In this document: piece after piece, positions 8,230 through 18,945 of the stretch | Numbering within the stretch: position 1 is the first letter of the stretch | Layout: each line of letters starts with the position of its first letter | NCBI GenBank assembly: GCA_946411695.1 | Contig: CAMKEX010000010.1 | Location: 1-36,942 of the forward strand | Reading direction: 5' to 3' | Length of the DNA stretch: 36,942 nt | From: an uncultured Lachnospiraceae bacterium | GTDB lineage: Bacteria; Bacillota; Clostridia; Lachnospirales; Lachnospiraceae | Notes under the pieces: model-generated | Databases searched by the model: none | What the model saw: only the letters and a program-made list of their open reading frames with translations | Told to the model about the DNA's origin: nothing | Program-made: the position numbers and the translations under genes

Positions 8230-8306
8230 GCGGATCTGAACCGGAGACATAACCGGAGATATAAACAGAGACATAAAGCAAGGCATAAAAAAACGGAGAT
8301 AAAAAA
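8230..8306 (+). repeat. Degenerate 12-15 bp tandem array of SD-like units ending in the thioesterase RBS
   Basis: GGCGGATCTGAA/CCGGAGACATAA/CCGGAGATATAAA/CAGAGACATAAAG/CAAGGCATAAAAAAA/CGGAGATAAAAA-ATG. Confidence 0.75.
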
Positions 8307-8776
8307 TGGAAGAAAAGCGTGGAAAAAGCAGTATAAAAGAGTATTCGATGGAAGAACGGATGAAAGCGGCTAAATATATAGGGGAGGAGATCGGTTTCTC
8401 AAAGGACATCGGCATGGAGGTCATGGAGGTTGAAGAAGGTTACTGCAAAGGGCGGATCGTCCTGCAAAAGCGCCACATGAATCCTCTCAATACTGTCCAC
8501 GGCGGAGTCTTCTTCACACTGGCGGATACGATCTGCGGAATCGCGGCGGCTTCTTCCGGATACGGGGGCCCGACGGTGCAGGGAGACATGGACTATATGC
8601 GTGCTGTCCGCGGAAAAGAGATCGTATGCACCGCCAGGGTCGTCAAGACCGGAAAGACCCTGACCTGGGTCGACGGGATCATCACAGACGATACGGACAG
8701 GGAGGTCGCAAGGACCAAGTTCATCTATTATCGTCTGAAAGAGGCCAGGCATTTCGGATTTGAGAGCCGGGACTGA
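8306..8776 (+). CDS. PaaI family (hotdog-fold) thioesterase
   Basis: NPLNTVHGGVFFTLADTICGIAA...GPTVQGDMDYMRAV, the HGG-type PaaI/hotdog signature; RBS CGGAGA upstream. Confidence 0.9.
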   Translation: MEEKRGKSSIKEYSMEERMKAAKYIGEEIGFSKDIGMEVMEVEEGYCKGRIVLQKRHMNPLNTVHGGVFFTLADTICGIAAASSGYGGPTVQGDMDYMRAVRGKEIVCTARVVKTGKTLTWVDGIITDDTDREVARTKFIYYRLKEARHFGFESRD

Positions 8777-9051
8777 ACAGGCTTTTTTGGTAATTTTCAG
8801 TGCTGTTCGTGTCTTTTGAGAGATGTATAAATATGCGAACAATCTTTAAAGATGATGTTTTAATATATTTTTATAAATCGTTTATCAAAACACTATAAAA
8901 ATGCATGCTTAATTATACAATTTCGTCCGATTATCCATGTTCAAAAAGTGTGCTGTTTTTTATAATTTTCAGTGTGTATAATGAAGGCAGTTTTTGGGTC
9001 GGATATATTGGGGGTTATATTCAGTTCCCGGGAAGCATGGAGGTTACAATA

Positions 9052-9603
9052 ATGACAGCAGGCGATGCGAATGCACGGCTGGAAGGAGCTTTTTTAAAAC
9101 TGGTCGAGGAGAAGCCGTTCGCGAAAATCACTGTGAATGATATTGTTAAGGAAGCCGGAGTACACCGGAATACTTTTTATTATCATTATCAGAGTATCCC
9201 GGCAATGCTCAGTGAGATTTGCCGCAAGATGGTTGCGAAAATGGTTATCATCTACAAAGATGTACAATCTCCTTCCGACTGCATCCTTCCTTTAGTTCGT
9301 TACTCAAAGGAGCACAAAATGGCAATTCTGCACGTTTTCCATTCTGAGGCAAGGCAGATCCTCATGGATTATGTGCGGCAGATCGGACGATTTTCAATTG
9401 AGAGATACATTGACAACGTTACGGAGAGAACCGGGATCAGCAGACATGATAAGGAAATCATGACGCGGTTTTACACGGCGGGAATCGTCGGCGTGTGGAC
9501 CGACTGGGTGGAAGACAACATGGAGTCGGACTCCACCGAGGACTTTATCAGGATCGGTGCCATTCTGGAGAAGACAACCATCGAAGCGTTCAACCTTTCC
9601 TGA
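9052..9603 (+). CDS. TetR/AcrR family transcriptional regulator
   Basis: RBS GGAGG then ATG at 9052. LEGAFLKLVEEKPFAKITVNDIVKEAGVHRNTFYYHYQSIPAML is a classic TetR HTH. Confidence 0.9.
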   Translation: MTAGDANARLEGAFLKLVEEKPFAKITVNDIVKEAGVHRNTFYYHYQSIPAMLSEICRKMVAKMVIIYKDVQSPSDCILPLVRYSKEHKMAILHVFHSEARQILMDYVRQIGRFSIERYIDNVTERTGISRHDKEIMTRFYTAGIVGVWTDWVEDNMESDSTEDFIRIGAILEKTTIEAFNLS

Positions 9604-9685
9604 CAGGCCGCTCACCGCCTCACAGGAGCAGCGGCGCGGGAGGTCGTTTTACGCAAGACGTCATAATCATAATAGCAGCAGCAGG

Positions 9686-9722
9686 AAAGCCCGGCAGCAG
9701 AATATGCGGCCGGGCTTTTTTT
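9686..9722 (+). terminator. Intrinsic terminator after the TetR gene
   Basis: AAAGCCCGGC-agcagaatatgc-GCCGGGCTTT followed by TTTTT. Confidence 0.9.
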
Positions 9723-9734
9723 GTGTTCTTTTGA

Positions 9735-9830
9735 TTTCTTTATTTGCGGAATCTTTTTACCTGTTTTATTTGCGGGATCTTTTTTACCTGCCTTAATTGC
9801 AGTATCTTTTATCTTTCTTATTTGTGATAC
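9735..9830 (-). repeat. About 4 degenerate tandem copies (24-27 bp) starting at the DUF1846 stop codon
   Basis: Minus strand: CACAAATAAGAAAGATAAAAGATA / CTGCAATTAAGGCAGGTAAAAAAGATC / CCGCAAATAAAACAGGTAAAAAGATT / CCGCAAATAAAGAAATC. The first unit contains the last codons and TAA. Confidence 0.8.
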
Positions 9831-11299
9831 AGTTTTTTGCTCTCATAGCGGGCTTCGCAGGTCTGGTTGACGCCGAGCTTTTTGAAGACGCCTTCATCGA
9901 TCTGGGAGAGAATGACGGAGGAGTGGGCATCCAGTCCTGCCAGCAGAGGGAGGGCGTCGAGCGCCTTTTTGGCATTTTCATCCTCTACTGCCGCGATGGC
10001 CAGGATGATGAGGATTTCATTGAGGTGCAGGAGGGGGCTCCGCTCGCCCAGGTGGTCTACCATGAGGTTCTGGCTGGCCTCGATCATGACGGGGGAGAGG
10101 AGCTTGACCTGTTCCGGGATCCTGCCCAGGTATTTGAGGGCGTTCAGGAGCAGTGCGCTGGACGCGCCCAGAAGGGCCGTGGTGCGGCCGGTGAGGATGG
10201 TCCCGTCAGGCATCTGCATGGCGGCTGCGGGCCCCCCTGTCTCCTCCTGGCGCACGTTGGCGGCCATGATGACGGGGCGGTCGCTCACAGAGATATTTGC
10301 CTTCTTCATCAGAAGCTCGATCTTGTAAGCGGGCTCCTTGGAGGCGTTTCCCTTGCGGTACTCGCAGAGGGCCTGGCAGTAGCGGCGGATGATCTCCTGG
10401 TTTGCGGCTCTGCGGCAGACTTCGTCGTCCTTGATGCAGAAGCCGACCATGTTGACGCCCATGTCTGTAGGGGATTTGTAGGGAGATTCTCCCTGGATCT
10501 TCTCGAAGATCGCGTTGAGGACAGGGAAGACCTCCACGTCGCGGTTGTAGTTGACGGCCGTCTTCTGGTAGGCTTCGAAATGGAAGGGGTCGATCATGTT
10601 GATGTCATCCAGATCGGCCGTCGCTGCCTCGTAGGCCAGGTTGACAGGGTGGTTGAGGGGCAGATTCCAGACAGGGAAGGTCTCGAACTTGGCATATCCG
10701 GCTTTGACACCCCGCTTGTTCTCGTGATAGAGCTGGGACAGGCAGGTCGCCATTTTGCCGCTGCCGGGGCCGGGAGCCGTGATGACGACCAGGGGCCGGC
10801 TGGTCTCAATGTAGTCGTTGTGGCCGAAGCCCTCGTCACTGACGATCATGGGGATGTTGGAGGGGTAGCCCGCGATCGGATAGTGGCGGTAGACGCGCAG
10901 GCCGAGGGCTTTGAGTTTCTTCTCGTAGGCGATGGCGGAAGGCTGGCCCGCAAAGCGGGTCAGAACGACGCTGCCCACATACAGACCGTTCGATGTGAAC
11001 GCGTCCACAAGGCGGAGCAGATCCATGTCGTAGGTGATGCCCAGGTCGCCGCGGACCTTGTTTTTCTCAATATCGGCCGCGTTGATGACGACCACGATCT
11101 CCACCTGGTCGCGCAGGGCCTTCAGCATTGTGATCTTGGAGTCGGGAGCGAAGCCCGGCAGTACTCTGGAGGCGTGGTAATCGTCGAACAGCTTGCCTCC
11201 GAATTCAAGGTAGAGTTTGCCTCCGAACTGTGCGATCCGTTCTTTGATGTGACTGGACTGTGTCTGCAAATATTTGTCATTATCAAAACCGATCTGCAT
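9818..11299 (-). CDS. DUF1846 domain-containing protein
   Basis: MQIGFDNDKYLQTQSSHIKERIAQFGGKLYLEFGGKLFDDYHASRVLPGFAPDSKI...; ATG at 11299 after GGGAGG. Strong family-level match. Confidence 0.92.
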   Translation of the reverse strand: MQIGFDNDKYLQTQSSHIKERIAQFGGKLYLEFGGKLFDDYHASRVLPGFAPDSKITMLKALRDQVEIVVVINAADIEKNKVRGDLGITYDMDLLRLVDAFTSNGLYVGSVVLTRFAGQPSAIAYEKKLKALGLRVYRHYPIAGYPSNIPMIVSDEGFGHNDYIETSRPLVVITAPGPGSGKMATCLSQLYHENKRGVKAGYAKFETFPVWNLPLNHPVNLAYEAATADLDDINMIDPFHFEAYQKTAVNYNRDVEVFPVLNAIFEKIQGESPYKSPTDMGVNMVGFCIKDDEVCRRAANQEIIRRYCQALCEYRKGNASKEPAYKIELLMKKANISVSDRPVIMAANVRQEETGGPAAAMQMPDGTILTGRTTALLGASSALLLNALKYLGRIPEQVKLLSPVMIEASQNLMVDHLGERSPLLHLNEILIILAIAAVEDENAKKALDALPLLAGLDAHSSVILSQIDEGVFKKLGVNQTCEARYESKKLYHK

Positions 11300-12044
11300 G
11301 ATATCCTCCCTTTCCTGAAAAGTCATTCAATATTCAATACTATCATCAAAAATAAAAAACAGAGTACATTATAATTCAGAAAACCGTCTTCAGGCAAGGG
11401 CTTTAGGAATTTAGTGTATTTTTTTCGAATCTTTTGTGGTTTTTACTTGTTCGGTATTGCGAAAAAGAATTGAATGTGTTACTTTCCACTTGAGCATTAT
11501 TCGACGGAAAATGCATCATTATTACTGCAGTTTGAGGCGTCTGTCAGACAGAGCACAGAGAGTGCGGAGGCATTCTGCCGCAGGGAAGAGGATCCCGGCG
11601 TGTGCGGCAGCTGTGTGATGAGGAGACGGGCATCGGCAGATTCCGGGCAGAAAGGCTGTGCCCATATGCGACTTTGAAGGAGCGTGTAATGGGATGATCG
11701 GCGCGGTATGGATCGGTGCGAAAACGACCTGGAGATGCAGGCGGACTTTTTGCGGTCTATTTGCAAAAATTCTTTAAATTCTGATGAGGGCATTCGCCCG
11801 GCTTTTTCCCAAATGCTTGAAGGACAACAATTATATATTTACGTACTTACTGTTCATGCCTGAGCATTTTTTGTGATGGATAAATGTGACGGATCCGACG
11901 GTAAAGTAGCGGACTTTCCTGTGTGCAGGAACTTTTTTGATGTGCGTCGGCGCTGCATGCCGCTTTGCACTTTGATGAGGCGGACCGGAAGATGATGCCC
12001 TTACAGGCATCCCGCAGGCGCGAACCCATGCTGCTCATGGGCGC

Positions 12045-12064
12045 AGGACCCGCGGGCGGGTCCT
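12045..12064. repeat. Near-perfect palindrome AGGACCCGC-GG-GCGGGTCCT
   Basis: 20 nt with 9-bp arms; preceded by a second hairpin CCCATG-ctgct-CATGGG. Confidence 0.8.
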
Positions 12065-12178
12065 GAATCTTCATCGCACAGATTTCGCGGGCGGATCCTG
12101 AAGTTTCCCGCGGGGTATTCTGCACAGAGGAGCCGGATGTTGTTTTGCCGGAAAGGCAGACAGAAAGGGAGAAAAGTA

Positions 12179-13828
12179 ATGAAAAAGAGATTTCTGGCAT
12201 TGATTCTGGGAACGGTGATGACCGCTTCACTGATCGCAGGCTGCGGCGCGAAGTCATCCGGCAGCAGCTCTTCGGGCAATGCCGCTGCCGGCGGCACTTC
12301 TGCGGCAGCGGAGGAAAAACAGATGGTGGAAGGCGGGGATTTCATCAAGGGTGTCTCCACGGAAGCCCCCGGTTTCGATCCCTTTGTCACACAGACCGCT
12401 GACGCGAGAAGTATTTTCTTTAATATCTATGAGGGTCTGATGGCAACAGAGCAGGACGGAAGCTTTGCTCCTGCCCTTGCAGAGACCTGCCAGGCATCGG
12501 ACGATCTGCAGACCTATACGTTTACCCTGCGTCAGGGCGTGAAGTTCCACAACGGCAATGAACTCACCATGGACGACGTGCTTTACTCTATCGAGAAGTC
12601 GATCACATCCAATATCAACGGCTATGCCGAGATCGCGGAGTATTCTGCTGCGGGCAAGACCTATACCGTCGGTTCCGAGAAGGGAAAGGATGAAGACGGA
12701 AAAGAGATCGACAAGCCTGTGGTCACTGCTGCTGATTCCAAGGACGCGCCTTCGGATGACAAGACCCTGGTCATCAAGCTGAACAAACCCGACAGCGGCT
12801 TCCCTGCCATTGTCACAAGCCCCATTGTTCCCAAAGATGCCTCGGATCTGGCATCCAATCCCATCGGAACAGGTCCCTTCAAGATGACCGAGTTCGTGGA
12901 GCAGGACTACACTCTGCTGACCCGCTTTGACGATTACTGGGGAGAGCCCGCTCACCTCGATACAGTCACACTCAAGTATTATGAAAATACGGCTTCTCTG
13001 GCCACCAACTATCTGGCCGGCGCGATCGACGGCTTCAATTCCAACGCAGGCGGCTGGAAAGAGCTGGAGGGAACCGACTATGTACAGAACGTCAGACATG
13101 CCAACGCAGTCCAGCTTCTGGCACTGAACAACGAATTTGAGCCCTTCAAGGATGTGCGCGTGCGCCAGGCAATTGCCTACGCAGTGGATGCGGACGAGAT
13201 CATCGACAAGGTCAGCTACGGTCTCGGAACCAAGGCCGGCACCCCTGTCATCCCCGGTCTCACGAAATATTTCAACGATGAACTGACGGATGTCTACGAT
13301 GTCAACGTCGACAAGGCGAAAGAACTCCTCAAGGAGGCCGGTCAGGAGAAGCTCAGCTTCAAGATCCGCGTTCCCTCCAACTATCAGGTGCATGTGGATA
13401 CTGCCCAGGTCATCTCCAACCAGCTTGCCAAGGCAGGCATCAAGGTGGAGATCGAGTCTGTCGACTGGAACACATGGCTGAACCGTGTCTACAGAGAGAG
13501 CGAGTTTGAGGCGACTGTCGTCTCCGTTGACGGACCGATCGCTTATCCGACATCTTTCCTGAACAGATATGTCTCCACTGCTTCCGACAACTTTGTGAAT
13601 TTCCATTCCAAGGCATTTGACGAGACCTATGCCAAGGCTCTTCTGGAGACAGACGACGCCAAACAGGTCGAACTCTTCAAGGAAGCACAGAAGATCATCA
13701 GCGACGAGTGCGCGAGTGTCTATATCCAGGACATCGATTCCGTCGTCATCAACACCCCCGCTTTCGGAGGATTCGCGGCATATCCTCTCTATGTGGACGA
13801 TTATTCCGCCATATACGCGGTAGAGTAA
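12179..13828 (+). CDS. Dipeptide/oligopeptide-type ABC transporter substrate-binding lipoprotein (SBP_bac_5)
   Basis: ATG at 12179; lipoprotein signal MKKRFLALILGTVMTASLIAGCG; EAPGFDPFVTQTADARSIFFNIYEGLMATEQDGSFAPALAETCQ...TYTFTLRQGVKFHNG. Confidence 0.95.
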   Translation: MKKRFLALILGTVMTASLIAGCGAKSSGSSSSGNAAAGGTSAAAEEKQMVEGGDFIKGVSTEAPGFDPFVTQTADARSIFFNIYEGLMATEQDGSFAPALAETCQASDDLQTYTFTLRQGVKFHNGNELTMDDVLYSIEKSITSNINGYAEIAEYSAAGKTYTVGSEKGKDEDGKEIDKPVVTAADSKDAPSDDKTLVIKLNKPDSGFPAIVTSPIVPKDASDLASNPIGTGPFKMTEFVEQDYTLLTRFDDYWGEPAHLDTVTLKYYENTASLATNYLAGAIDGFNSNAGGWKELEGTDYVQNVRHANAVQLLALNNEFEPFKDVRVRQAIAYAVDADEIIDKVSYGLGTKAGTPVIPGLTKYFNDELTDVYDVNVDKAKELLKEAGQEKLSFKIRVPSNYQVHVDTAQVISNQLAKAGIKVEIESVDWNTWLNRVYRESEFEATVVSVDGPIAYPTSFLNRYVSTASDNFVNFHSKAFDETYAKALLETDDAKQVELFKEAQKIISDECASVYIQDIDSVVINTPAFGGFAAYPLYVDDYSAIYAVE

Positions 13829-13957
13829 ACAAATATTCCTGCTGTCATCCGGTTTGTGACGGATGAAGGTGCAGAGCTGTAAGCTGCCTGGCCTGTTCAA
13901 AGGGAACGCGCCGACAGCTTACAGCTGTTCCTGAGGAGATGATTACAGGAGATAACC

Positions 13958-14902
13958 ATGCGGTATTTCGTCAAAAAATTCGGCATTATGCTGTTGACGC
14001 TTTTTGTCATTTCGATCGTGACATTCTGGCTTTTTCATATTGTACCGGGTGACCCCGCGGCCATGATGCTGGGAACCAGCGCCTCCCAGGAGCAGCTGGA
14101 TGATCTGCGCGAAGAACTCGGACTCAACCGCCCCCTGGTCGAGCAATATGCGGACTGGGTCACAGGAGCCGTGCACGGTGATTTCGGCAAATCCATCATG
14201 TACAGAAAACCCGTGGCCAGACTCCTGAAGGGAAAACTCTCCGTGACCCTGATCCTGGGTGCCATGTCGCTTGCCCTGGTCATCCTGATCGGCATTCCGC
14301 TGGGTGTCTTTACGGCGGGGCGAAAGCACGCGATCTCGGAGCAGCTCCTCAATATCGTCAATATCCTCGGTATCTCCATCCCGGGCTTTTTCCTGAGTAT
14401 CCTGCTGATCTGGGTCTTCGGACTGGTACTTCACTGGTTTGCCCCGGGACGATTTGTGACCCTTGCCAGAAATCCGGCTAAATTTTTCCAGTTCATGATC
14501 TTTCCGGCGATCGCGATCGCCATCCCCCAGACCTGCGTGCTCTCCAAATATATCAGGACGGCGGTGATCGAAGAGGTCCGTTCCGACTATGTGCGCACTG
14601 CGCGCAGCAAGGGCAGCACAAAATTCCGCATCATGTATGTGCATGTGCTCAAGAATGCCATTATTTCCGTTGTTCCCCTGATCGGCATGATCGTCAGCGG
14701 AATCTTCTCCGGATCCATCGTGATCGAGCAGGTTTTCGGAATTCCCGGGATCGGCCGTCTTCTGATCGCGTCTGTCACATCCAGGGATTATCCCACGGTA
14801 CAGACTCTGGTCATGTATATCGCGATCCTGATCCTGGTCGTCAACTTCATCGTGGATATCCTGATCCAGATCCTGGATCCCCGCATCAGGATCTCCCGGT
14901 AA
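13958..14902 (+). CDS. Dipeptide/oligopeptide ABC transporter permease (DppB/OppB type)
   Basis: MRYFVKKFGIMLLTLFVISIVTFWLFHIVPGDPA...; EAA-type loop YVRTARSKGSTKFRIMYVHVLKNA; follows the SBP. Confidence 0.95.
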   Translation: MRYFVKKFGIMLLTLFVISIVTFWLFHIVPGDPAAMMLGTSASQEQLDDLREELGLNRPLVEQYADWVTGAVHGDFGKSIMYRKPVARLLKGKLSVTLILGAMSLALVILIGIPLGVFTAGRKHAISEQLLNIVNILGISIPGFFLSILLIWVFGLVLHWFAPGRFVTLARNPAKFFQFMIFPAIAIAIPQTCVLSKYIRTAVIEEVRSDYVRTARSKGSTKFRIMYVHVLKNAIISVVPLIGMIVSGIFSGSIVIEQVFGIPGIGRLLIASVTSRDYPTVQTLVMYIAILILVVNFIVDILIQILDPRIRISR

Positions 14903-14955
14903 GAGAAACGGCTTTTTGGTGACTGACAAATTCTTTTCAGGAGCAGAGGATTATT

Positions 14956-15879
14956 ATGGTCAATGCAGTGAACAGCGGTGTCCCGGGAGAACTCAAGCGC
15001 AAGAAGGTGGAGAATGCCGCGGAAAAAGCCCGCAGAGAGAAAAAGGGACATAAATCGAAGAATGCATCGGTGAGCAGCTGGGTGACCGGCGACGCGGAAC
15101 TGAGGATCGGTCTTGTCGTCGTGGGATTTATTGTGGCGCTCGGTATTCTGAGTATTTTTTACACTCCCTTTGATGTATATGAAATGAATACTTCGATCCG
15201 GTCACAGGCGCCTTCCCTGACACACTTTTTCGGCACGGATAATTTCGGGCGCGATGTCTTCAGCCGGGCCATGGTCGGCGCGCGCTTCACGCTTCTGGTA
15301 TCCGTCTCCACAGTCCTGCTGGCGGCAGTGATCAGCATTATACTGGGGCTTGTGTGCGGTTACGCAGGCGGCATGCTGGACGAGATCGTCATGCGCGTCA
15401 TAGATGCCATCAATTCCTTCCCCAGTATCCTGATCGCCCTGGTCATGGTCAGTATCCTCAATTACGGGAAACTCACGATTATTCCGGCTCTGGTGATCAT
15501 GTTCATACCGAGCTTCACGCGAATCGTGCGTACCGGTACACTGCAGTACAAAAATGCTGATTTTGTCCTGAGCAACAAGGTCTTCGGCGATTCGGACGTG
15601 CGGATCCTGTTCGTGCACATCCTGCCCAACATTTATCCCCTGCTGCTCTCCTCCATTGTCATCGGCCTCTCCAACGCCATCCTGGCGGAGTCCAGTATGA
15701 GCTATCTGGGGCTGGGCATTCAGCCTCCGATCCCCAGCTGGGGACGTATGCTCAAAGAGGCCCAGGACATTATCTTCTCGACGCCCTGGGCGGCTCTGGC
15801 GCCGGGACTGATGATCGTCGTCACGATCGTCGGCCTCAACTGCATCGGCGAGGGCATTCGCAAGAAATATCTGAGCTGA
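14956..15879 (+). CDS. Dipeptide/oligopeptide ABC transporter permease (DppC/OppC type)
   Basis: HFFGTDNFGRDVFSRAMVGARFTLLVSVSTVLLAAVISIILGLVCGYAGG...; LGLGIQPPIPSWGRMLKEAQ. Confidence 0.95.
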   Translation: MVNAVNSGVPGELKRKKVENAAEKARREKKGHKSKNASVSSWVTGDAELRIGLVVVGFIVALGILSIFYTPFDVYEMNTSIRSQAPSLTHFFGTDNFGRDVFSRAMVGARFTLLVSVSTVLLAAVISIILGLVCGYAGGMLDEIVMRVIDAINSFPSILIALVMVSILNYGKLTIIPALVIMFIPSFTRIVRTGTLQYKNADFVLSNKVFGDSDVRILFVHILPNIYPLLLSSIVIGLSNAILAESSMSYLGLGIQPPIPSWGRMLKEAQDIIFSTPWAALAPGLMIVVTIVGLNCIGEGIRKKYLS

Positions 15880-15945
15880 GAGCAGACATATGAGTTGAGA
15901 GTAAAATATCCGAGCTGAGAGAAAATATTTGAGCTGAGAGCAAAA
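15867..15945. repeat. Four degenerate tandem copies (18-21 bp) beginning in the last codons of the permease gene
   Basis: ATATCTGAGCTGAGAGCAGAC / ATATGAGTTGAGAGTAAA / ATATCCGAGCTGAGAGAAA / ATATTTGAGCTGAGAGCAAA; the gene's TGA stop lies in unit 1. Confidence 0.85.
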
Positions 15946-16047
15946 AAAGGAATCCGCAGGCAGCATCCGGACCGGGTTGAATAAGAGGTCCGCTGGAAAT
16001 GTTTTTTCGGGTACAGGAAGTGTATCTGAGAGTAAAGGAATCGGCAG

Positions 16048-17046
<999 letters not shown>

Positions 17047-17060
17047 GGTTGAACAGATCA

Positions 17061-18047
17061 ATGAACAATAAATGCGAAGAGATCCTGGAAATAGCACATG
17101 TGACCAACCGCTACCGTGACAGCGGCGCAGGCTTTTTTTCAAAATCAAAAATGACCCGCGTCCTCAATGACGTGAGTCTGACGATCCATCGCGATGAAAT
17201 TTTCGGACTGGTGGGAGAGAGCGGATGCGGAAAGTCCACGCTCGGAAAGGCCGTGCTGGGACTGATCCCCTTCGAGGGGCAGATCAGGGTCAACGGAATG
17301 GAATACTCCCGCAAAAGCCGGCTCGAGTTCACCCGCTGTGTGCAGGCGGTTTTTCAGGACCCGCTCAGTTCTCTGAATCCCAGACGGACGATCGCCGCGA
17401 CCCTGGAAGAGCCGCTTCTGGCGCACGGAATCGGCACGCCCCAGTCCCGCCGCGAAAAGGCCATCGAGATGCTGGAGCTGGTCGGGCTGGACGGAACCTA
17501 TGCCGACCGTCTTCCCCGGGAGCTCTCGGGCGGACAGCGCCAGCGTGTCTGTATCGGTGCCGCCCTCATGATCGACCCGGAACTGGTCATCGCGGACGAG
17601 GCGACCAGCGCGCTGGACGTGTCCGTGGGAGCGCAGATCCTCAATCTCTTCCAGGAGATCCACGACCGCAAGGACTTTGCCATGCTCTTCATCTCCCACA
17701 ATCTGAACGTGGTCTATTATCTGTGCGACCGCATTGCGGTCATGTACCGCGGCAGCATCGTGGAGATGGGAGACGCGGAGAGTCTCTATAACTCCCCCAT
17801 GCATCCCTACACCAGGACCCTTCTGTCCGCTATCCCCGAGATCGAAGAGGGGGACACCCTGAGCCGGTACGGATATGAGGAGACACGAAGAGAGGCGGTA
17901 GAGGGCGGCTGTGATTTCTATCACAGATGTCCTTTTGCAACGGAAGAGTGCAGAAAACGGCCTGACCTGACCGATGTGCTGCCGCCGGAAAGCGGCGCGC
18001 AGAAAGGGCGGGAGCACTTTGTCCGCTGCTGGAATCCGGTCCTGTGA
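17061..18047 (+). CDS. Dipeptide/oligopeptide ABC transporter ATP-binding protein (DppF/OppF type)
   Basis: Walker A GESGCGKST, QDPLSSLNPR, signature LSGGQRQR, Walker B LVIADEATSALD, CPFATEEC. Confidence 0.95.
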   Translation: MNNKCEEILEIAHVTNRYRDSGAGFFSKSKMTRVLNDVSLTIHRDEIFGLVGESGCGKSTLGKAVLGLIPFEGQIRVNGMEYSRKSRLEFTRCVQAVFQDPLSSLNPRRTIAATLEEPLLAHGIGTPQSRREKAIEMLELVGLDGTYADRLPRELSGGQRQRVCIGAALMIDPELVIADEATSALDVSVGAQILNLFQEIHDRKDFAMLFISHNLNVVYYLCDRIAVMYRGSIVEMGDAESLYNSPMHPYTRTLLSAIPEIEEGDTLSRYGYEETRREAVEGGCDFYHRCPFATEECRKRPDLTDVLPPESGAQKGREHFVRCWNPVL

Positions 18048-18090
18048 TCTCTTCCGGGACATCTCTTCCTGATCCTTCCTCCTGTTTCTC

Positions 18091-18945
18091 CTAATTCATC
18101 ATGGAAATACGTCTGCGCACCTCCCGGGGTGTCGCACCGTAGATCTCTTTGAACATGCGGTTGAAGAGTTTGTAGTTGGTGAAACCGTGCCGGTCCACGA
18201 TCTCCATGATCGGGGCGTCGGAGGAACACAGGTCGTGATAGATATGGGAGAGACGGACCTGGTTCAGGTGCTTTTTGAAGGGAATGCCTATTTTCTGCGT
18301 GAAGAGGCGGCTGAAATATTCGCTGCTCAGGCCGAAGCGGTCGGAGATCTCCTCCAGGGAGATCGGCTTGTCATAATTTTCGTCGATATAGGAGACGATC
18401 TCGCGGATGCGGCGCTGATCCTTGGACGGTTCAGGCAGATCGCTCCTGTAGAGCTGTATGGAGAAATGGGAGATCAGTTCATACAGGATATGCAGTACCA
18501 GGGATTCGCACTGAATGCGGTATCCGTAAGGATGGTTGGTGTAGTGATCGACCAGCTCCGCCAGTGCATCGCAGAGGGACAGATAGATACTGACGCGGTC
18601 TTCCGTCAGCTCCGTCCGGTCGCAGATGATCTGGAAATTGCGCTGGTTTTCCATAAACGAAGAGATGTATTCCGAATTGATATGGATGACTAACTGTCTG
18701 TAATCTCCTGAACAGCGGTATTCGTGGATCTTGCCCGCATCGACGGCGATGAATTCCCCTGCCACCATGGTGTGCGGAGTTCCCTCCACTGTGATATTCG
18801 CCTCCCCGTCGATCAGATAGGTAATCTCCAGGGCGGAGTGCCAGTGGGCGGGGACATAGGATTCATTTGTCCGGAAATCAATGGTGATGTTCTGGTTGAT
18901 CAGGTCATATTTTGGAATGTATATATTGCTGCCGGGCATAGACAT
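18091..18945 (-). CDS. AraC family transcriptional regulator with N-terminal cupin-type sensor domain (alternative start 18939)
   Basis: Cupin-like HWHSALEITYLIDGEANITVEG...GEFIAVDAGKIHEYR; C-terminal AraC HTH (ISLEEISDRFGLSSEYFSRLFTQKIGIPFKKHLNQVRLSHIYHDL...NYKLFNRMFKEIYGATPREVR). Confidence 0.95.
   Translation of the reverse strand: MSMPGSNIYIPKYDLINQNITIDFRTNESYVPAHWHSALEITYLIDGEANITVEGTPHTMVAGEFIAVDAGKIHEYRCSGDYRQLVIHINSEYISSFMENQRNFQIICDRTELTEDRVSIYLSLCDALAELVDHYTNHPYGYRIQCESLVLHILYELISHFSIQLYRSDLPEPSKDQRRIREIVSYIDENYDKPISLEEISDRFGLSSEYFSRLFTQKIGIPFKKHLNQVRLSHIYHDLCSSDAPIMEIVDRHGFTNYKLFNRMFKEIYGATPREVRRRISMMN

Noticed and set aside
9797-11374. 525-aa plus-strand ORF
   Set aside because: Antisense to the clearly recognised DUF1846 gene.
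11497-11793. 98-aa minus-strand ORF in the long intergenic region
   Set aside because: Ser/Arg-rich, no convincing RBS or family; insufficient support for a gene call.
12254-13900. 548-aa minus-strand ORF (and similar 15202-17148, 24290-25882)
   Set aside because: Antisense to ABC transporter genes; artefacts of GC-rich codon usage.
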